From Akkermansiaceae bacterium (lineage in GTDB: Bacteria > Verrucomicrobiota > Verrucomicrobiia > Verrucomicrobiales > Akkermansiaceae), in contig CAJJBQ010000001.1 in NCBI GenBank assembly GCA_905182405.1, positions 186,001 to 250,000 on the forward strand: 64,000 nucleotides of DNA, given 5' to 3'. Position numbers and translations under genes: made by a program. The first letter of the stretch is position 1. Each line of letters starts with the position of its first letter. Shown here piece after piece: positions 1-11,637 of this stretch. Under the pieces are notes generated by a model. That model worked only from the letters and a program-made list of their open reading frames with translations. It ran no database searches and was not told where the DNA came from.

Positions 1-160
1 GGTCTCCGAGTTCGATGAGGTTCGAGGCGTGGAGGATGAGGAGGCCGGGGTTGTTTTCGTCTTGCGCGAGGATGGCTTCGTAGAGGAAGCGAGCGCTGGC
101 GAGTTGGTCGTTTTCTTCTGCTTCGTCGAGCAGGTCGAAGAGTTCGTCTAGGGTGGGCAT
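1..160 (-). CDS. TPR-like protein, N-terminal part (runs off the window)
   Basis: The reverse strand reads from an ATG at 160 down to base 1 without a stop, giving about 53 residues that begin MPTLDELFDLLDEAEEND. The pattern of acidic and hydrophobic helices, with LASARFLYEAILAQDENNPG, resembles a tetratricopeptide repeat (large-small-A-x-x-Y-x-x-A-L/I). TPR proteins act as scaffolds for protein-protein contacts, and no specific partner can be named. No strong Shine-Dalgarno precedes the ATG. The C-terminus lies outside the window, so the domain content and final function are unknown. Confidence 0.55.
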   Translation of the reverse strand, partial: MPTLDELFDLLDEAEENDQLASARFLYEAILAQDENNPGLLILHASNLIELGD

Positions 161-250
161 AGCTTGGGATGGAGAGATTGGGGGAGGATGAGTCTGAGGG
201 ATCTCAGTCTGGCACCCTTTCAGGATTCTTTTGTGATGTTGATGGTAGTT

Positions 251-269
251 CCGGGGTTTACAACCCCGG
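251..269. repeat. Palindromic REP-like element
   Basis: CCGGGGTT (251-258), a 3-base spacer and AACCCCGG (262-269) form a perfect 8-bp inverted repeat in the gap between the TPR-like gene and queA. A related palindrome, CGGGGTT-TGG-AACCCCG, lies at 54587-54603. It could act as a transcript-end hairpin or be a dispersed intergenic repeat. No T-run follows, so a simple intrinsic terminator is unlikely. Confidence 0.5.
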
Positions 270-370
270 GCTATCGTTTGGATCTCCTCTGGGGATGGGA
301 TAGAGAGAAAGAAATCCTAAATTTCAGGAACTAAAAACTATTTACGGAGAACTGTAATCTGACCGAAGGT

Positions 371-1345
371 CTAGAGGATGAGCATGCAGTCGCCGTAGGA
401 ATAAAAGCGGTATTTTTCGGCGACGGCTTGGTAGTAGGCTTCGAGGATGAGCTCGCGAGAGGCAAAGGCGGAGACGAGCATCATGAGGGTGCTGCAGGGG
501 AGGTGGAAGTTGGTGAGGAGGGTGTCGACGGCTTTGAGCTGGTAGGGCGGGTAGATGAAGATGTCGGTGGCGCCGGAGGTCTCGGAGAAGGGTTGGCCAT
601 CGCGGGCGAGGTGTTCGAGGACGCGGGTGACGGTGGTGCCGACGGCGGCGATCTTAGGGGCGGAGTTCATGCGAGAGGCGGCATCGGCGTTGAGGCTGTA
701 ACGCTCGGAGTGCATGTCGTGCTCGCGTGGGTCCTCGGCTTTAACGGGGCGGAAGGTGCCGACGCCGACGTGTAGGGTGAGGAAGGCGTGGTCGAGGCCG
801 GCGAGGAGTTCGGGGGTGAAGTGGAGGCCGGCGGTGGGGGCGGCGATGGCACCATCCTCTTTTGCGTAGACCGTTTGGTAGCGTTCGCGGTCGGCTTTCT
901 CGGGCTCGCGCTCCATGTAGTGTGGGAGGGCGAGTTGGCCGACTTTGTCGAGATCGGGTGGGTTGTCCCAGCGGATGAGCCGCTCACCTTTGTCATTCGT
1001 CTCGATGACGGTGCCGGTGCTGGAGCCGACTTTGATGGTGCGGCCCGGCTTCATTTTTTTGCCGGGGCGGACGAGGCACCACCAGTTTGATGGGTCGAGG
1101 GCGTCGGTGCGGACAAGCTCGATTTTTCTGTCGTTTGAAAAGACGCGTGCGGGGATGACGCGGGTGTCATTTAGGACGAGGAGGTGGTCGGGTGGAAGGA
1201 GGTCGGGGAACTCGCGGAAGTGGTGGTGGGAGATGGTCTCTTTCTTGCGATTGATGACCATCATGCGGGAGGCGGCCCGGTCCCTGAGGGGGCGGGAAGC
1301 GATGAGGTTATCGGGGAGGTCGTAGTGGAAGTCGGTGGTGCGCAC
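371..1345 (-). CDS. queA: tRNA preQ1(34) S-adenosylmethionine ribosyltransferase-isomerase QueA
   Basis: QueA transfers and isomerises the ribosyl part of S-adenosylmethionine onto preQ1 at the wobble base of tRNAs, forming epoxyqueuosine in the cytoplasm. The 324-residue product carries the family landmarks: the N-terminal YDLPDNLIASRPLRDR, LLVLNDTRVIPAR, TAGLHFTPELL, LHVGVGTFRPV and the C-terminal LLTNFHLPCSTLMMLVSAFA. The length is slightly below the usual 340-350. The start is GTG (1343-1345), which places the DLP motif where the family has it. The gene is divergent from the DUF4328 gene, with a 96-bp gap that should hold both promoters. No other queuosine gene lies nearby. Confidence 0.96.
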   Translation of the reverse strand: MRTTDFHYDLPDNLIASRPLRDRAASRMMVINRKKETISHHHFREFPDLLPPDHLLVLNDTRVIPARVFSNDRKIELVRTDALDPSNWWCLVRPGKKMKPGRTIKVGSSTGTVIETNDKGERLIRWDNPPDLDKVGQLALPHYMEREPEKADRERYQTVYAKEDGAIAAPTAGLHFTPELLAGLDHAFLTLHVGVGTFRPVKAEDPREHDMHSERYSLNADAASRMNSAPKIAAVGTTVTRVLEHLARDGQPFSETSGATDIFIYPPYQLKAVDTLLTNFHLPCSTLMMLVSAFASRELILEAYYQAVAEKYRFYSYGDCMLIL

Positions 1346-1441
1346 GGCGGGCGGCAGTTTTCCCTGTGAAATTGCTGCTGGCGATTCGTTTTTTGGTGAT
1401 CTGTGATTTCAAAAACGCTAAAGAGTCGTTGTTATTAACTG

Positions 1442-2188
1442 ATGAGCGAGAATCTTTATGCAATACCAAGCCCGCGCGTTAAGGTTATGCCATCACTTCC
1501 ACGGCATCCGGGCCAGGGGTCTCCTTTTGGTGGCTACCGTGAGGTGGGAGTTTTGAGTAAGGTGATTGTGGCTTTTTTAGGGGTAGGAGTCTTGTTTGAT
1601 GTGGTCTACGGATTTATCACCATGATTGATCTCCAAGAGGTTAGTCAGCACAATGATGATCAAGGATCTCCATTTTACCTTCAGTTGTCCCGTGTTTCCG
1701 ATCTGGTAGATCATGGTGAAAAAGTTCTGATGCTGGTTCTGGCTGTTTTATGGTGCATCTGGACCTCGCGGGTCTGCAAGAATGCGTGGCTGATCAACAG
1801 CCAAGACGGGGCAACGGCAATTTACCGCGGGCGGAAATCATATAAACCGGTTGAGGCGTGGATCTTCCACTTCATCCCGATTATTCAGTTTTGGATTCCC
1901 TTTCAAGCGATGGCGTGGATTCGTGATGCCTCGCAAAAGCCTCTGGGACTTACGATGGGGAAGTTGGTGGGACTTTTTTGGTTTTTTTGGTTCGCGAGTT
2001 CGGTAGCTGCGGTGATTAGGGTCTTCTTTATCTACGGCACTAAAACGAACGAGGAATTTGCGACTCTTTATCGGGTGAGTTTGGTGTTGAGCCCGCTCTC
2101 GATGGTGAGCGCGGTGATTGCGGGATTGATGGTGCTGCGCTTGAGTTTGATCCAGCGTCTGCGTGCGAGTGATCTGGGGCTGCGATGA
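1442..2188 (+). CDS. DUF4328 family membrane protein
   Basis: This 248-residue protein has four or five hydrophobic segments: about residues 38-60 (VIVAFLGVGVLFDVVYGFI), 98-112, 140-158, 175-195 and 214-232. Between them are W.SRVCKNAWLIN, FHFIPIIQFWIPFQAMAWI and an R/DAS stretch, the arrangement of DUF4328 integral membrane proteins, where a conserved arginine-asparagine helix precedes a PxxxxWxPxQ helix. The family has no established function. It is followed directly by ppnP (44-bp gap), so the two may be co-transcribed. Confidence 0.72.
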   Translation: MSENLYAIPSPRVKVMPSLPRHPGQGSPFGGYREVGVLSKVIVAFLGVGVLFDVVYGFITMIDLQEVSQHNDDQGSPFYLQLSRVSDLVDHGEKVLMLVLAVLWCIWTSRVCKNAWLINSQDGATAIYRGRKSYKPVEAWIFHFIPIIQFWIPFQAMAWIRDASQKPLGLTMGKLVGLFWFFWFASSVAAVIRVFFIYGTKTNEEFATLYRVSLVLSPLSMVSAVIAGLMVLRLSLIQRLRASDLGLR

Positions 2189-2231
2189 CATTGATCTTGC
2201 GCTTTGGATGATAAGATCCGATTTGAGAGGA

Positions 2232-2543
2232 ATGCAGTTTGAAAATGTCACCGCGTTTGCAGAGGGGAATATTTATTTTGATGGGAACGTCATTTCGCAC
2301 ACGATTCTTTTGGCTGATGGGTCACGGAAGACCTTGGGGGTGATTCTTCCGGGGTCGTATCATTTCGGGACGGAAGCGGCGGAGCGGATGGAGATTGTCG
2401 GTGGGGATTGTGCGTATGTGCGCGATGGGACCGGGGAGTCGCATGAGGTGCCGAGTGGGGAAAGTTTTGAAGTAGCTGCAAATTCCGGATTTACCATTTC
2501 GGTGAAGGACGGCGCGTGTCATTATGTTTGCTCCTTTTTGTAG
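2232..2543 (+). CDS. ppnP: Pyrimidine/purine nucleoside phosphorylase PpnP (YaiE/DUF1255)
   Basis: PpnP is a small cupin-fold enzyme that phosphorolyses several nucleosides to base and ribose-1-phosphate. The 103-residue product matches the E. coli family member in length and landmarks: NIYFDGNVISHTI near the start, KTLGVILPGSYHFGTEAAE, the G-D-C-AYVRDGT turn, SGESFEVAANSGF and the closing YVCSFL. I chose the ATG at 2232 because it gives the standard N-terminus (MQFENVTAF). A purine-rich GAGAGG (2225-2230) lies just before it, unusually close for a Shine-Dalgarno. In-frame upstream ATGs would add residues the family lacks. Confidence 0.88.
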   Translation: MQFENVTAFAEGNIYFDGNVISHTILLADGSRKTLGVILPGSYHFGTEAAERMEIVGGDCAYVRDGTGESHEVPSGESFEVAANSGFTISVKDGACHYVCSFL

Positions 2544-2600
2544 GGGAGGACCAAAGCTGGAGGCACCCAAGGTCACTTCACACCTCGGCTACGTTTCGGC

Positions 2601-5651
<3,051 letters not shown>

Positions 5652-5654
5652 GGC

Positions 5655-7100
5655 CTAGGAAAGGATGTCTTTGACGATGTGGCCGTGCACATCAGTGAGG
5701 CGGAATTGGCGGCCCTGGAACTTGTAGGTCAGGGCTTCGTGGTCGATTCCGAGTTGGTGAAGAATGGTGGCGTGGAGGTCGTGGACATGGACTTTTTTTT
5801 CGGTGATGTTGTAGGAAAAGTCATCGGTCGCGCCGTGAGTGACGCCCGGCTTGATGCCGCCGCCTGCTGCCCAGAGCGAGAAACAACGAGGGTGGTGGTC
5901 GCGGCCATAGTTGTCGCGGGAAAGTTTTCCTTGGCAGTACGAAGTTCTTCCGAATTCGCCGCCCCAGACGACGAGGGTGTCGTCGAGGAGGCCGCGCATT
6001 TTGAGGTCTTTGATGAGGGCCGCGGAGGGTTGATCGGCGTCCTCGCACTGACCGCCAAGTTGTTTCGGCAGCGTGAAGTGCTGGTCCCAGCCCATGTGAA
6101 AGAGCTGGATGAAGCGGACGTCGCGCTCGGCGAGGCGTCGGGCCATGAGACAGTTGTAAGCGTAGGATCCGCGCGTTTGGACGTTGGGTCCATACATATC
6201 GAGAATGTGCTGCGGTTCGTCGGAAATGTCGGTGAGTTCGGGGACCGAGGTCTGCATGCGGTAAGCGAGCTCGTAGCTTTTGATGCGGGTGGCGATCTCG
6301 GGGTCGGCGAATTCGTCGAGCTTCTGTTCATTGAGTTCGGCGAGGTGGTCGAGCATTTTGCGGCGTGCTTTTCCGCTGAGACCTTTAGGGTTCGAGAGAT
6401 AGAGGACGGGGTCGCCGGTGCTCATGAACTTTACTCCGGCGTGTTGGGTGGGGAGGAAGCCGGAGGACCAGAGGCGGTCGTAGAGCGGTTGGCAATTGGG
6501 ACGTCCGGTGCCGCGGGAGACCATGGCGACGAAGGCGGGAAGATCTTTGTTGTTTGAGCCGAGACCGTAGGACATCCAGGAACCGATGCTGGGGCGTCCG
6601 GGAATTTGGGAACCGGTCTGGAAAAAGGTGATCGCGGGATCGTGGTTGATGGCCTCGGTGGACATCGAGCGGATGAGGCAGATGTCATCGGCGATGCTTG
6701 AGATGTGCGGGAGGAGTTCGGAGATCTCGGTGCCGGACTGGCCGTGTTTTTCGAATTTGTAGCGCGTGCCGGCGATGGGGAAACTTTTTTGCCCGGCGCT
6801 CATGCCGGTCTTGCGCTGGTTCAATTCGACGAAGTCGCCGAGTTCCTTGCCGAAGTTATCGATGAGCTTTGGTTTGTAGTCGAAAAGGTCTTGTTGTGAG
6901 GGAGCTCCACTTTGGAACAAATAGATCATTCGCTTGGCCTTGGGGGCGACATCAGGAGAGATGAGGGCGGGGGTGTCGGAAGCAAGCAAGTCATCGCCGA
7001 AGAGTGAGGAAAGAGCGGCGACGCCGAGGCCTTGGGCTGATTTTCCGAAGAAGTGGCGTCGGTTCAGGTGGAGATGAGAATCAAGAAGAGGATCGGACAT
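5655..7100 (-). CDS. DUF1501 domain protein, copy 1
   Basis: The 481-residue product has a twin-arginine-like leader ([20 protein letters not shown], about residues 12-31), so it is probably exported folded by the Tat system. The body belongs to DUF1501, a sulfatase-related alkaline-phosphatase-fold group: [20 protein letters not shown] near residue 57, [19 protein letters not shown], the [10 protein letters not shown] stretch, [16 protein letters not shown] and [17 protein letters not shown]. Genes of this type pair with DUF1549/DUF1553 genes, as here, which suggests joint action on an extracellular substrate. It is the first gene of the pair. A second pair lies at 47579-51668 in opposite gene order. 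Confidence 0.93.
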   Translation of the reverse strand: MSDPLLDSHLHLNRRHFFGKSAQGLGVAALSSLFGDDLLASDTPALISPDVAPKAKRMIYLFQSGAPSQQDLFDYKPKLIDNFGKELGDFVELNQRKTGMSAGQKSFPIAGTRYKFEKHGQSGTEISELLPHISSIADDICLIRSMSTEAINHDPAITFFQTGSQIPGRPSIGSWMSYGLGSNNKDLPAFVAMVSRGTGRPNCQPLYDRLWSSGFLPTQHAGVKFMSTGDPVLYLSNPKGLSGKARRKMLDHLAELNEQKLDEFADPEIATRIKSYELAYRMQTSVPELTDISDEPQHILDMYGPNVQTRGSYAYNCLMARRLAERDVRFIQLFHMGWDQHFTLPKQLGGQCEDADQPSAALIKDLKMRGLLDDTLVVWGGEFGRTSYCQGKLSRDNYGRDHHPRCFSLWAAGGGIKPGVTHGATDDFSYNITEKKVHVHDLHATILHQLGIDHEALTYKFQGRQFRLTDVHGHIVKDILS

Positions 7101-7301
7101 GGGGCAACAGGTGAGCTTCGAGAGCGATTCTTTTGGGAGGCCGATTGCGTGGCTAGAGTAAATTGCTGCATTCTATAATGTGATTTCGGTGGGGAATCTT
7201 ACGAATCGCGGCGGAAAATTACTAATTAGGAAGGTATTTAGGTATAAATTGGGCCTTCAGCCCATTTCAGAGAGCTTGATGCTAGGAGGAATTAGCGCGC
7301 A

Positions 7302-8243
7302 TCACTGACTTTGGATAGTGCGAACCACATCTTGGGTAAGCTCTCGAGTGAAGGTGGCAGCACCCTCTGCCGTGAGATGGAAAAGGGTGTCGGCGAAAAG
7401 GGAGCTGTCGGACGAGCAGCCTTGCTGGGGAGATTTTGGAAATTTGACTGAGGAAACTTGCGCGGCGAAGTCGAGGCGGAAAGCGTCTTTAAACTCGCGA
7501 TTTTTTTCGACAACTTCTTGAGAGGTCAATTCAAGAGGTATGAGGTAGGCGAGGGTAGCTCCGGCTACTTTGCAGCGCTCGGCCCAGTAGGTGAGAGAGT
7601 GACTGGCTGAGATGAGATCGCTTTGCGAGATTTCAAAGGCGTCGTTTTGTCCTGATTGCTGGGGACGTTCTGCGGTGGTGACGAGTCCTCCCGGGTGGTA
7701 GTTCTCGATCTGATACGCGAAGGCGGGTCGGTGGAGACCCAGCTTGGCTCCGTGCGTGATGAGATGGTTAAAGCCGGGGCGAGAGGCGGTGATTTTTTCG
7801 GAGAGGTCGGATTCTCCCGAAAGCGCGAGTGCCATTTGCGCACCTGCTTTGGTAAGAGGTGCGGATTCGGCTTTGACGAGAAGTTTAGGGTTGCAAATTA
7901 GGACGATGGTATCGCCTTTTTTCGTCTGGCGGAGTGTTTCTTCCATGAAGATCTCTATCCCCATTTGGCGAGTGCCTCCCAGGTTGAAGGAGGGGATTCC
8001 GCTTTCTTGGGTGAAGACTTTTGCATCGATTCCGAAGGCGCAGGCGGAGTCGCCAGTGAAGAGGACGTGAGGGGCGTCTGAGCGTCGGGCCATTTCAGCA
8101 CGGCGTTGTTGGAAGATCTTGGTCCAGAACTGGGTCTCTGGTTCGAAGCGGGTGGCGTAGATCAATCCGACTCCGGCGGTCAGGATCAGAGCAGCGAGGT
8201 AGAAGAGGAGCCACTTTTTAGAAGTTGAAGTAGATGAACTCAT
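7302..8243 (-). CDS. Membrane-anchored SGNH-hydrolase-like protein, partner of the MBOAT acyltransferase
   Basis: The 313-residue protein has one N-terminal membrane anchor (about residues 10-30, LLFYLAALILTAGVGLIYA) and an extracytoplasmic domain. LFTGDSACAFGID gives the GDS block of SGNH esterases/acyltransferases (serine near residue 66), and the late DTLFHLTAEG offers the D...H pair expected to complete the triad. The gene overlaps the 3' end of the MBOAT gene by 26 bases. In alginate, cellulose and teichoic acid O-acetylation, an MBOAT protein exports the acetyl group and an SGNH-like partner places it on the polymer. That role fits here, but the polymer is unknown. Confidence 0.72.
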   Translation of the reverse strand: MSSSTSTSKKWLLFYLAALILTAGVGLIYATRFEPETQFWTKIFQQRRAEMARRSDAPHVLFTGDSACAFGIDAKVFTQESGIPSFNLGGTRQMGIEIFMEETLRQTKKGDTIVLICNPKLLVKAESAPLTKAGAQMALALSGESDLSEKITASRPGFNHLITHGAKLGLHRPAFAYQIENYHPGGLVTTAERPQQSGQNDAFEISQSDLISASHSLTYWAERCKVAGATLAYLIPLELTSQEVVEKNREFKDAFRLDFAAQVSSVKFPKSPQQGCSSDSSLFADTLFHLTAEGAATFTRELTQDVVRTIQSQ

Positions 8244-9594
8244 GGTAAGTGGCGGGTTGGAAGAGGTAGATGAGGACGATCATCACTAGGCAAGTGAAGC
8301 GGTGGGTCAGGAGGGCGTAGGGTTTCTTGAGGCTGAAACCTTCGAGGCCAACGGCCAGAGCACAGAGGGCGAGAATCGCGCCTGAAGCGAACATGGCACT
8401 CCTGTTGGGGAAGGCGGACATGATGGCCTTGAGATGCTCGGGGGAGTAGGTCATTGGGTTCAGAAGGGTGGTCACTTTTTCAAAAAGGAGGGCACTGTCG
8501 CGCTCGAAAAAGAAGAGCCAGGTGAAGGCGACGAGGCTAAGGTGGAGGCCCCAGGCTAGAGGCTTCGGGATGCGGAATTTTGTCCATGGGGGGAGGAGAA
8601 CGAGGAGGCCGTGGAGGGCGCCCCAAAAGACGAAGTTCCATCCGGCGCCGTGCCAGATTCCTGAGGTGGCGAAGACGAGGAGGATGAGCGTAGGCCTCCA
8701 GGTACTGCGGTTTCCTCCGAGTGGAATGTAGAGGTAGTCGCGGAACCATTGGCTGAGGGAGACGTGCCAGTGGCGCCAGAAGTCGCGGAAGTTGGTGGTC
8801 CAGTAAGGGCTGAGGAAGTTGAGGGTGAGTTTTACGCCAAGGGCAGTGGCGATGCCGTAGGCGATGAAACTGTAACCTGCAAAATCATTGTAGATGCGGA
8901 AGGAAAAGAAGAGGCACTCGAGCCACACGAGGAAGGGGTTTCCGGGATCGATGGTGACGGCTGCTGACTCCGCTGCGATATTTTCGGCCAGGGTGAGCTT
9001 CATGAAGAGCCCGAGGATGACCCAGCGGACGCCGCGCTCGATGGAATCCCAGTCGAGCTGGAAACGGAAGCGCTCCATTTGCGGAAGGAGGTCGCTGCGT
9101 CTCTCGATAGGACCCGCGACAATTTGAGGGAAGAAAGAGGCGAAGTTGAGGCAGTCCAGAAAGGAGGGAAGGGGGAGGTGATCTTTGACGGTGTCGACAA
9201 GAAGGCCGACCATTTGGAAGGTATAAAAGGAGAGGCCGACGGGGATGATGAGATCTCGTAAGAGGTCCGGTGCTTCGCTGAGGACCTGCGAAGTGAGAAA
9301 ATTTCCGTACTTGAAGAATAGAAGGGGCAGGAACTGAAGAACGACGACCAGCGCGATGAAGAGCGGTGGTAATTTTTTCTGTCGCGCGAGCCAGCGCAGA
9401 GCGAGATAGGTGACGCTGAATACGGAGAGAAAGACAGCGAGGGTCAAGGCGCTCTCGAGTCCGAGGAGGGTGAGGCTCAGTGCGGCGAGGAGCCAGCGGT
9501 GAGGTAAATTCTGGCGGATCAATCGTGTGAGCAGCCAGATGAAGGTCAGTCCGGCAAAGAGGCTGAGCCAAAAGGTCGGAAGCGAGAAATTCAT
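8218..9594 (-). CDS. MBOAT family O-acyltransferase (AlgI/DltB-like)
   Basis: This is a 458-residue polytopic membrane protein with about ten hydrophobic segments. It carries MBOAT marks: LIIPVGLSFYTFQMVGLLVD, FASFFPQIVAGPIERRSDLLPQM, the YSFIAYGIATALG segment, NFRDFWRHWHVSLSQWFRDY and the active-site region FATSGIWHGAGWNFVFWG, whose histidine is the conserved catalytic residue. Such proteins move acyl groups from a cytoplasmic donor across the membrane for O-acylation of exopolysaccharide. The downstream overlapping SGNH-like gene is the expected partner. The start MNFSLPTFW at 9594 gives a first membrane helix directly. Confidence 0.93.
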   Translation of the reverse strand: MNFSLPTFWLSLFAGLTFIWLLTRLIRQNLPHRWLLAALSLTLLGLESALTLAVFLSVFSVTYLALRWLARQKKLPPLFIALVVVLQFLPLLFFKYGNFLTSQVLSEAPDLLRDLIIPVGLSFYTFQMVGLLVDTVKDHLPLPSFLDCLNFASFFPQIVAGPIERRSDLLPQMERFRFQLDWDSIERGVRWVILGLFMKLTLAENIAAESAAVTIDPGNPFLVWLECLFFSFRIYNDFAGYSFIAYGIATALGVKLTLNFLSPYWTTNFRDFWRHWHVSLSQWFRDYLYIPLGGNRSTWRPTLILLVFATSGIWHGAGWNFVFWGALHGLLVLLPPWTKFRIPKPLAWGLHLSLVAFTWLFFFERDSALLFEKVTTLLNPMTYSPEHLKAIMSAFPNRSAMFASGAILALCALAVGLEGFSLKKPYALLTHRFTCLVMIVLIYLFQPATYHEFIYFNF

Positions 9595-9609
9595 CTGCGG
9601 GCAACCCTA

Positions 9610-10470
9610 CTATAGGGTTGCTTTCAAGCGGAAGAACTTCTTCGAGGCATCCATGGTAGCGCGCAGTTGGATCGAATTTGGAAGGACTTCGATTTGGCCC
9701 TCAGCGACGTCGGTCCAGTGATCGCCATCTAGCGAGGTACTTTCTTGAAAGGTCATGTTACCAGTGCCTATGTAAGGAACTTCCCAGAGGAGTTTAGTCT
9801 CGTCATCGGGATCGGCACCGAAGGTGCCGGGGATGGATTGTGGGGTGGTGGGATCGAGTTCGAGGGTGAATTCGAGGAGATTCGGGATGTCGTCGCCGTC
9901 CGGGTCGGCATTGGGACCTGAGATGGCCTCATTGGCGAGGTCATCGCCCATCCAGAAAGTTTTTTGGAAAGCTTCGAAGGGGTTTTCGTCCTGGGTGGTG
10001 TTAATAATGAGAGTGTAGGTAGGGGTCTTTTGCCTTCCGAAGTTAGGGTCGCGATAGCCCACGATTGTGACCTCGAAGGGGCCGGGCACGGAAACGGAAC
10101 CCGAAAGAACTCCTCCTTGACTGGGTGTGCTTGGAAGCCCGAAGGAATAGGTGACGCCTGGAGGGAGTCCTTGGACTTCGAAAGATCTGGCACTGTGATT
10201 TCCTTGGGTATTGAAGGCCCAGAGAAATTCTTCGCCGACAGTGGTCTCCGTGGGGCTATCAAAGCCGTTGAGCGGAGCGACAATCGTGGTCTGCCCCGTG
10301 AGGGTGTCGGTTCCTGCAAAGGTGACCGTCAAGGGCATCGCAAGCCTAAGACTGCTTGGCGAGGAAAGCAGCGGAGCGAAATGCTTAATGAAGGGAAGTC
10401 GCTGCGCCACCACGGCGAGCGAGCTACTGAGAAGATGGGTGGCGCGTTGCGCTTGAATACGAAGGTTCAT
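9610..10470 (-). CDS. Secreted protein with putative-Ig-like segment and FFRL C-terminus
   Basis: This 286-residue protein begins with a hydrophobic leader. The middle (about 55-165) has a beta-rich pattern with FEVQGLPPGVTYSFGLPSTP and VSVPGPFEVTIVGYRD, typical of Ig-like putative-binding repeats on secreted proteins. Then come DPDGDDIPNLLEFTLELDP, a calcium-binding-like linker very common in verrucomicrobial exported proteins, and the end KKFFRLKATL, matching their frequent terminal FFRL motif. No enzymatic motif is visible. It lies 13 bases after the DUF4266 gene on the same strand and may share its transcript. The long leader before MPLTVTF could mean that the true start is further in. 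Confidence 0.62.
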   Translation of the reverse strand: MNLRIQAQRATHLLSSSLAVVAQRLPFIKHFAPLLSSPSSLRLAMPLTVTFAGTDTLTGQTTIVAPLNGFDSPTETTVGEEFLWAFNTQGNHSARSFEVQGLPPGVTYSFGLPSTPSQGGVLSGSVSVPGPFEVTIVGYRDPNFGRQKTPTYTLIINTTQDENPFEAFQKTFWMGDDLANEAISGPNADPDGDDIPNLLEFTLELDPTTPQSIPGTFGADPDDETKLLWEVPYIGTGNMTFQESTSLDGDHWTDVAEGQIEVLPNSIQLRATMDASKKFFRLKATL

Positions 10471-10483
10471 CGGTTCGAAAAGT

Positions 10484-10690
10484 CTAGTTACATCCGCACC
10501 CGCCGCCGCCGATGCCGTTTCCGCCCTGGGAGGCTTCGCGAGAGAAATACATATGGTCGGCCATCGCGTCGCCGAGCGGATCGCGGTCAGGCTTCATCAC
10601 TTTAGTGGCGAGATAGCCGCGTTGATCACTGGGAACCTTGGCGCAGGATACGAGAAAGAAGAGAGGGGTGAGAGCGAGGAGAAGTTTCAT
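10484..10690 (-). CDS. DUF4266 small lipoprotein
   Basis: The product has 68 residues. A lipobox (LFFLVSC, cysteine at residue 16) ends the leader, and the mature part carries DPLGDAMADHMYFSREAS followed by the glycine-rich end GGNGIGGGGCGCN. That layout is the hallmark of DUF4266. The terminal CGC pair could bind a metal, but this is inference. The start codon overlaps the stop of the upstream ApbE gene (ATGA at 10687-10690), so translation is coupled. In other genomes DUF4266 is commonly found beside DUF3570 and ApbE genes, as here. Its function is unknown. Confidence 0.88.
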   Translation of the reverse strand: MKLLLALTPLFFLVSCAKVPSDQRGYLATKVMKPDRDPLGDAMADHMYFSREASQGGNGIGGGGCGCN

Positions 10691-11634
10691 TGGGAGATGA
10701 GTTGAAGGTGGATGTTGTTTGAAAAAAGAGTGTTCGTTGCAGTTTGAAAAAGAGCCTCAGTGTTGAAGCTACGATCTACTTGCTCCATCCCGGAATCAAT
10801 CCCCAATATACATGCACTAGTGGAGAGAAGTCCGGCGGTGAGGCAGTCGTTCGCGAGGCAGGTGGCGGTGAGGAGCTCGTTTTTGACGGGGTGGCCGGTG
10901 CGGGAGTCGATGATGTGGCCGTATTTTTCGCCGCCGATGGTGCGGAAACGACGTCCATTTCCGGAGGTGGCGAGGGCTTGATTGGTGATGGCGAGACGAT
11001 GGAGCGGGGCATCGAGCTCGCGGGCATTCTCCACTCCCACAACCCAGTAGGGTCCATGGACGGGGGAGCCCAGGGTGGCGACATCGCGGCCGAGGTCGAC
11101 GAGGGCGTGCTCGATCTGGTAGGAGCGGGCGAGTGCGATGAGTTGGTCGACGGCATACTCTTTTCCAAATCCGCCAATTTCGAGGGCCATCCCTTTTTCG
11201 GGAAGGAAGACGGAGCCGGGAGAGTGCTCGACCTTATCCCAGCCGATGGATTCGCGGGTCTGGGCGATCTCGTTTTCTTCGGGAACTTGGTCCCGTTGGG
11301 CGGCACTGTCCCAGAGTTCCGTGAGCGGGTAGGAAGTGGGATCGATGATTCCCTTTGAAGTTCGAAAAGTGTGCTCGCAGAGCTTGATGATTTCGTCCTG
11401 TTGGGGCGTCAGTTTTACCGCATTGATTCCGGCGGAGGCATTGATGTGGCAGAGGAGGGAATCCGGTCGGAAGCGTGACCAGGTTTCTTCAAATGCGCGG
11501 ATCCAGGCGAGCGTCTCACTACGGTATTTTTTGGCCGATTCGATGGATGGCGCGCGGAACTGCACGAGACAGTTTGTCCCAAGCGCCTTGAAGCGGAGCT
11601 TGAATAATCCGACGGCGAGTTCTTCAGCGGTCAT
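10687..11634 (-). CDS. ApbE-like FAD:protein FMN transferase, copy 1
   Basis: This is a 315-residue ApbE-type protein. The family attaches FMN from FAD to a threonine or serine of target proteins outside the cytoplasm. Landmarks are FKALGTNCLVQF near residue 14, the substrate-binding region LEIGGFGKEYAVDQL (the usual form is DLGGIAKGYA, so it is slightly divergent) and YGHIIDSRTGHPV. No signal peptide or lipobox is obvious at the assigned start, which is odd for an exported enzyme; the true start or export route may differ. It lies between DUF3570 (3-base gap) and DUF4266 (4-base overlap). A second ApbE at 42820-43839 has a normal lipoprotein leader. Confidence 0.87.
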   Translation of the reverse strand: MTAEELAVGLFKLRFKALGTNCLVQFRAPSIESAKKYRSETLAWIRAFEETWSRFRPDSLLCHINASAGINAVKLTPQQDEIIKLCEHTFRTSKGIIDPTSYPLTELWDSAAQRDQVPEENEIAQTRESIGWDKVEHSPGSVFLPEKGMALEIGGFGKEYAVDQLIALARSYQIEHALVDLGRDVATLGSPVHGPYWVVGVENARELDAPLHRLAITNQALATSGNGRRFRTIGGEKYGHIIDSRTGHPVKNELLTATCLANDCLTAGLLSTSACILGIDSGMEQVDRSFNTEALFQTATNTLFSNNIHLQLISQ

Positions 11635-11637
11635 CGT

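Noticed and set aside
428..1325. Several long forward frames antisense to queA
   Set aside because: They arise from the high GC content and codon bias of queA on the other strand. Their composition (runs of G, E, V) is not protein-like. The same applies to antisense frames across the PSD1, DUF1501, hemL, nadE and FtsX genes.
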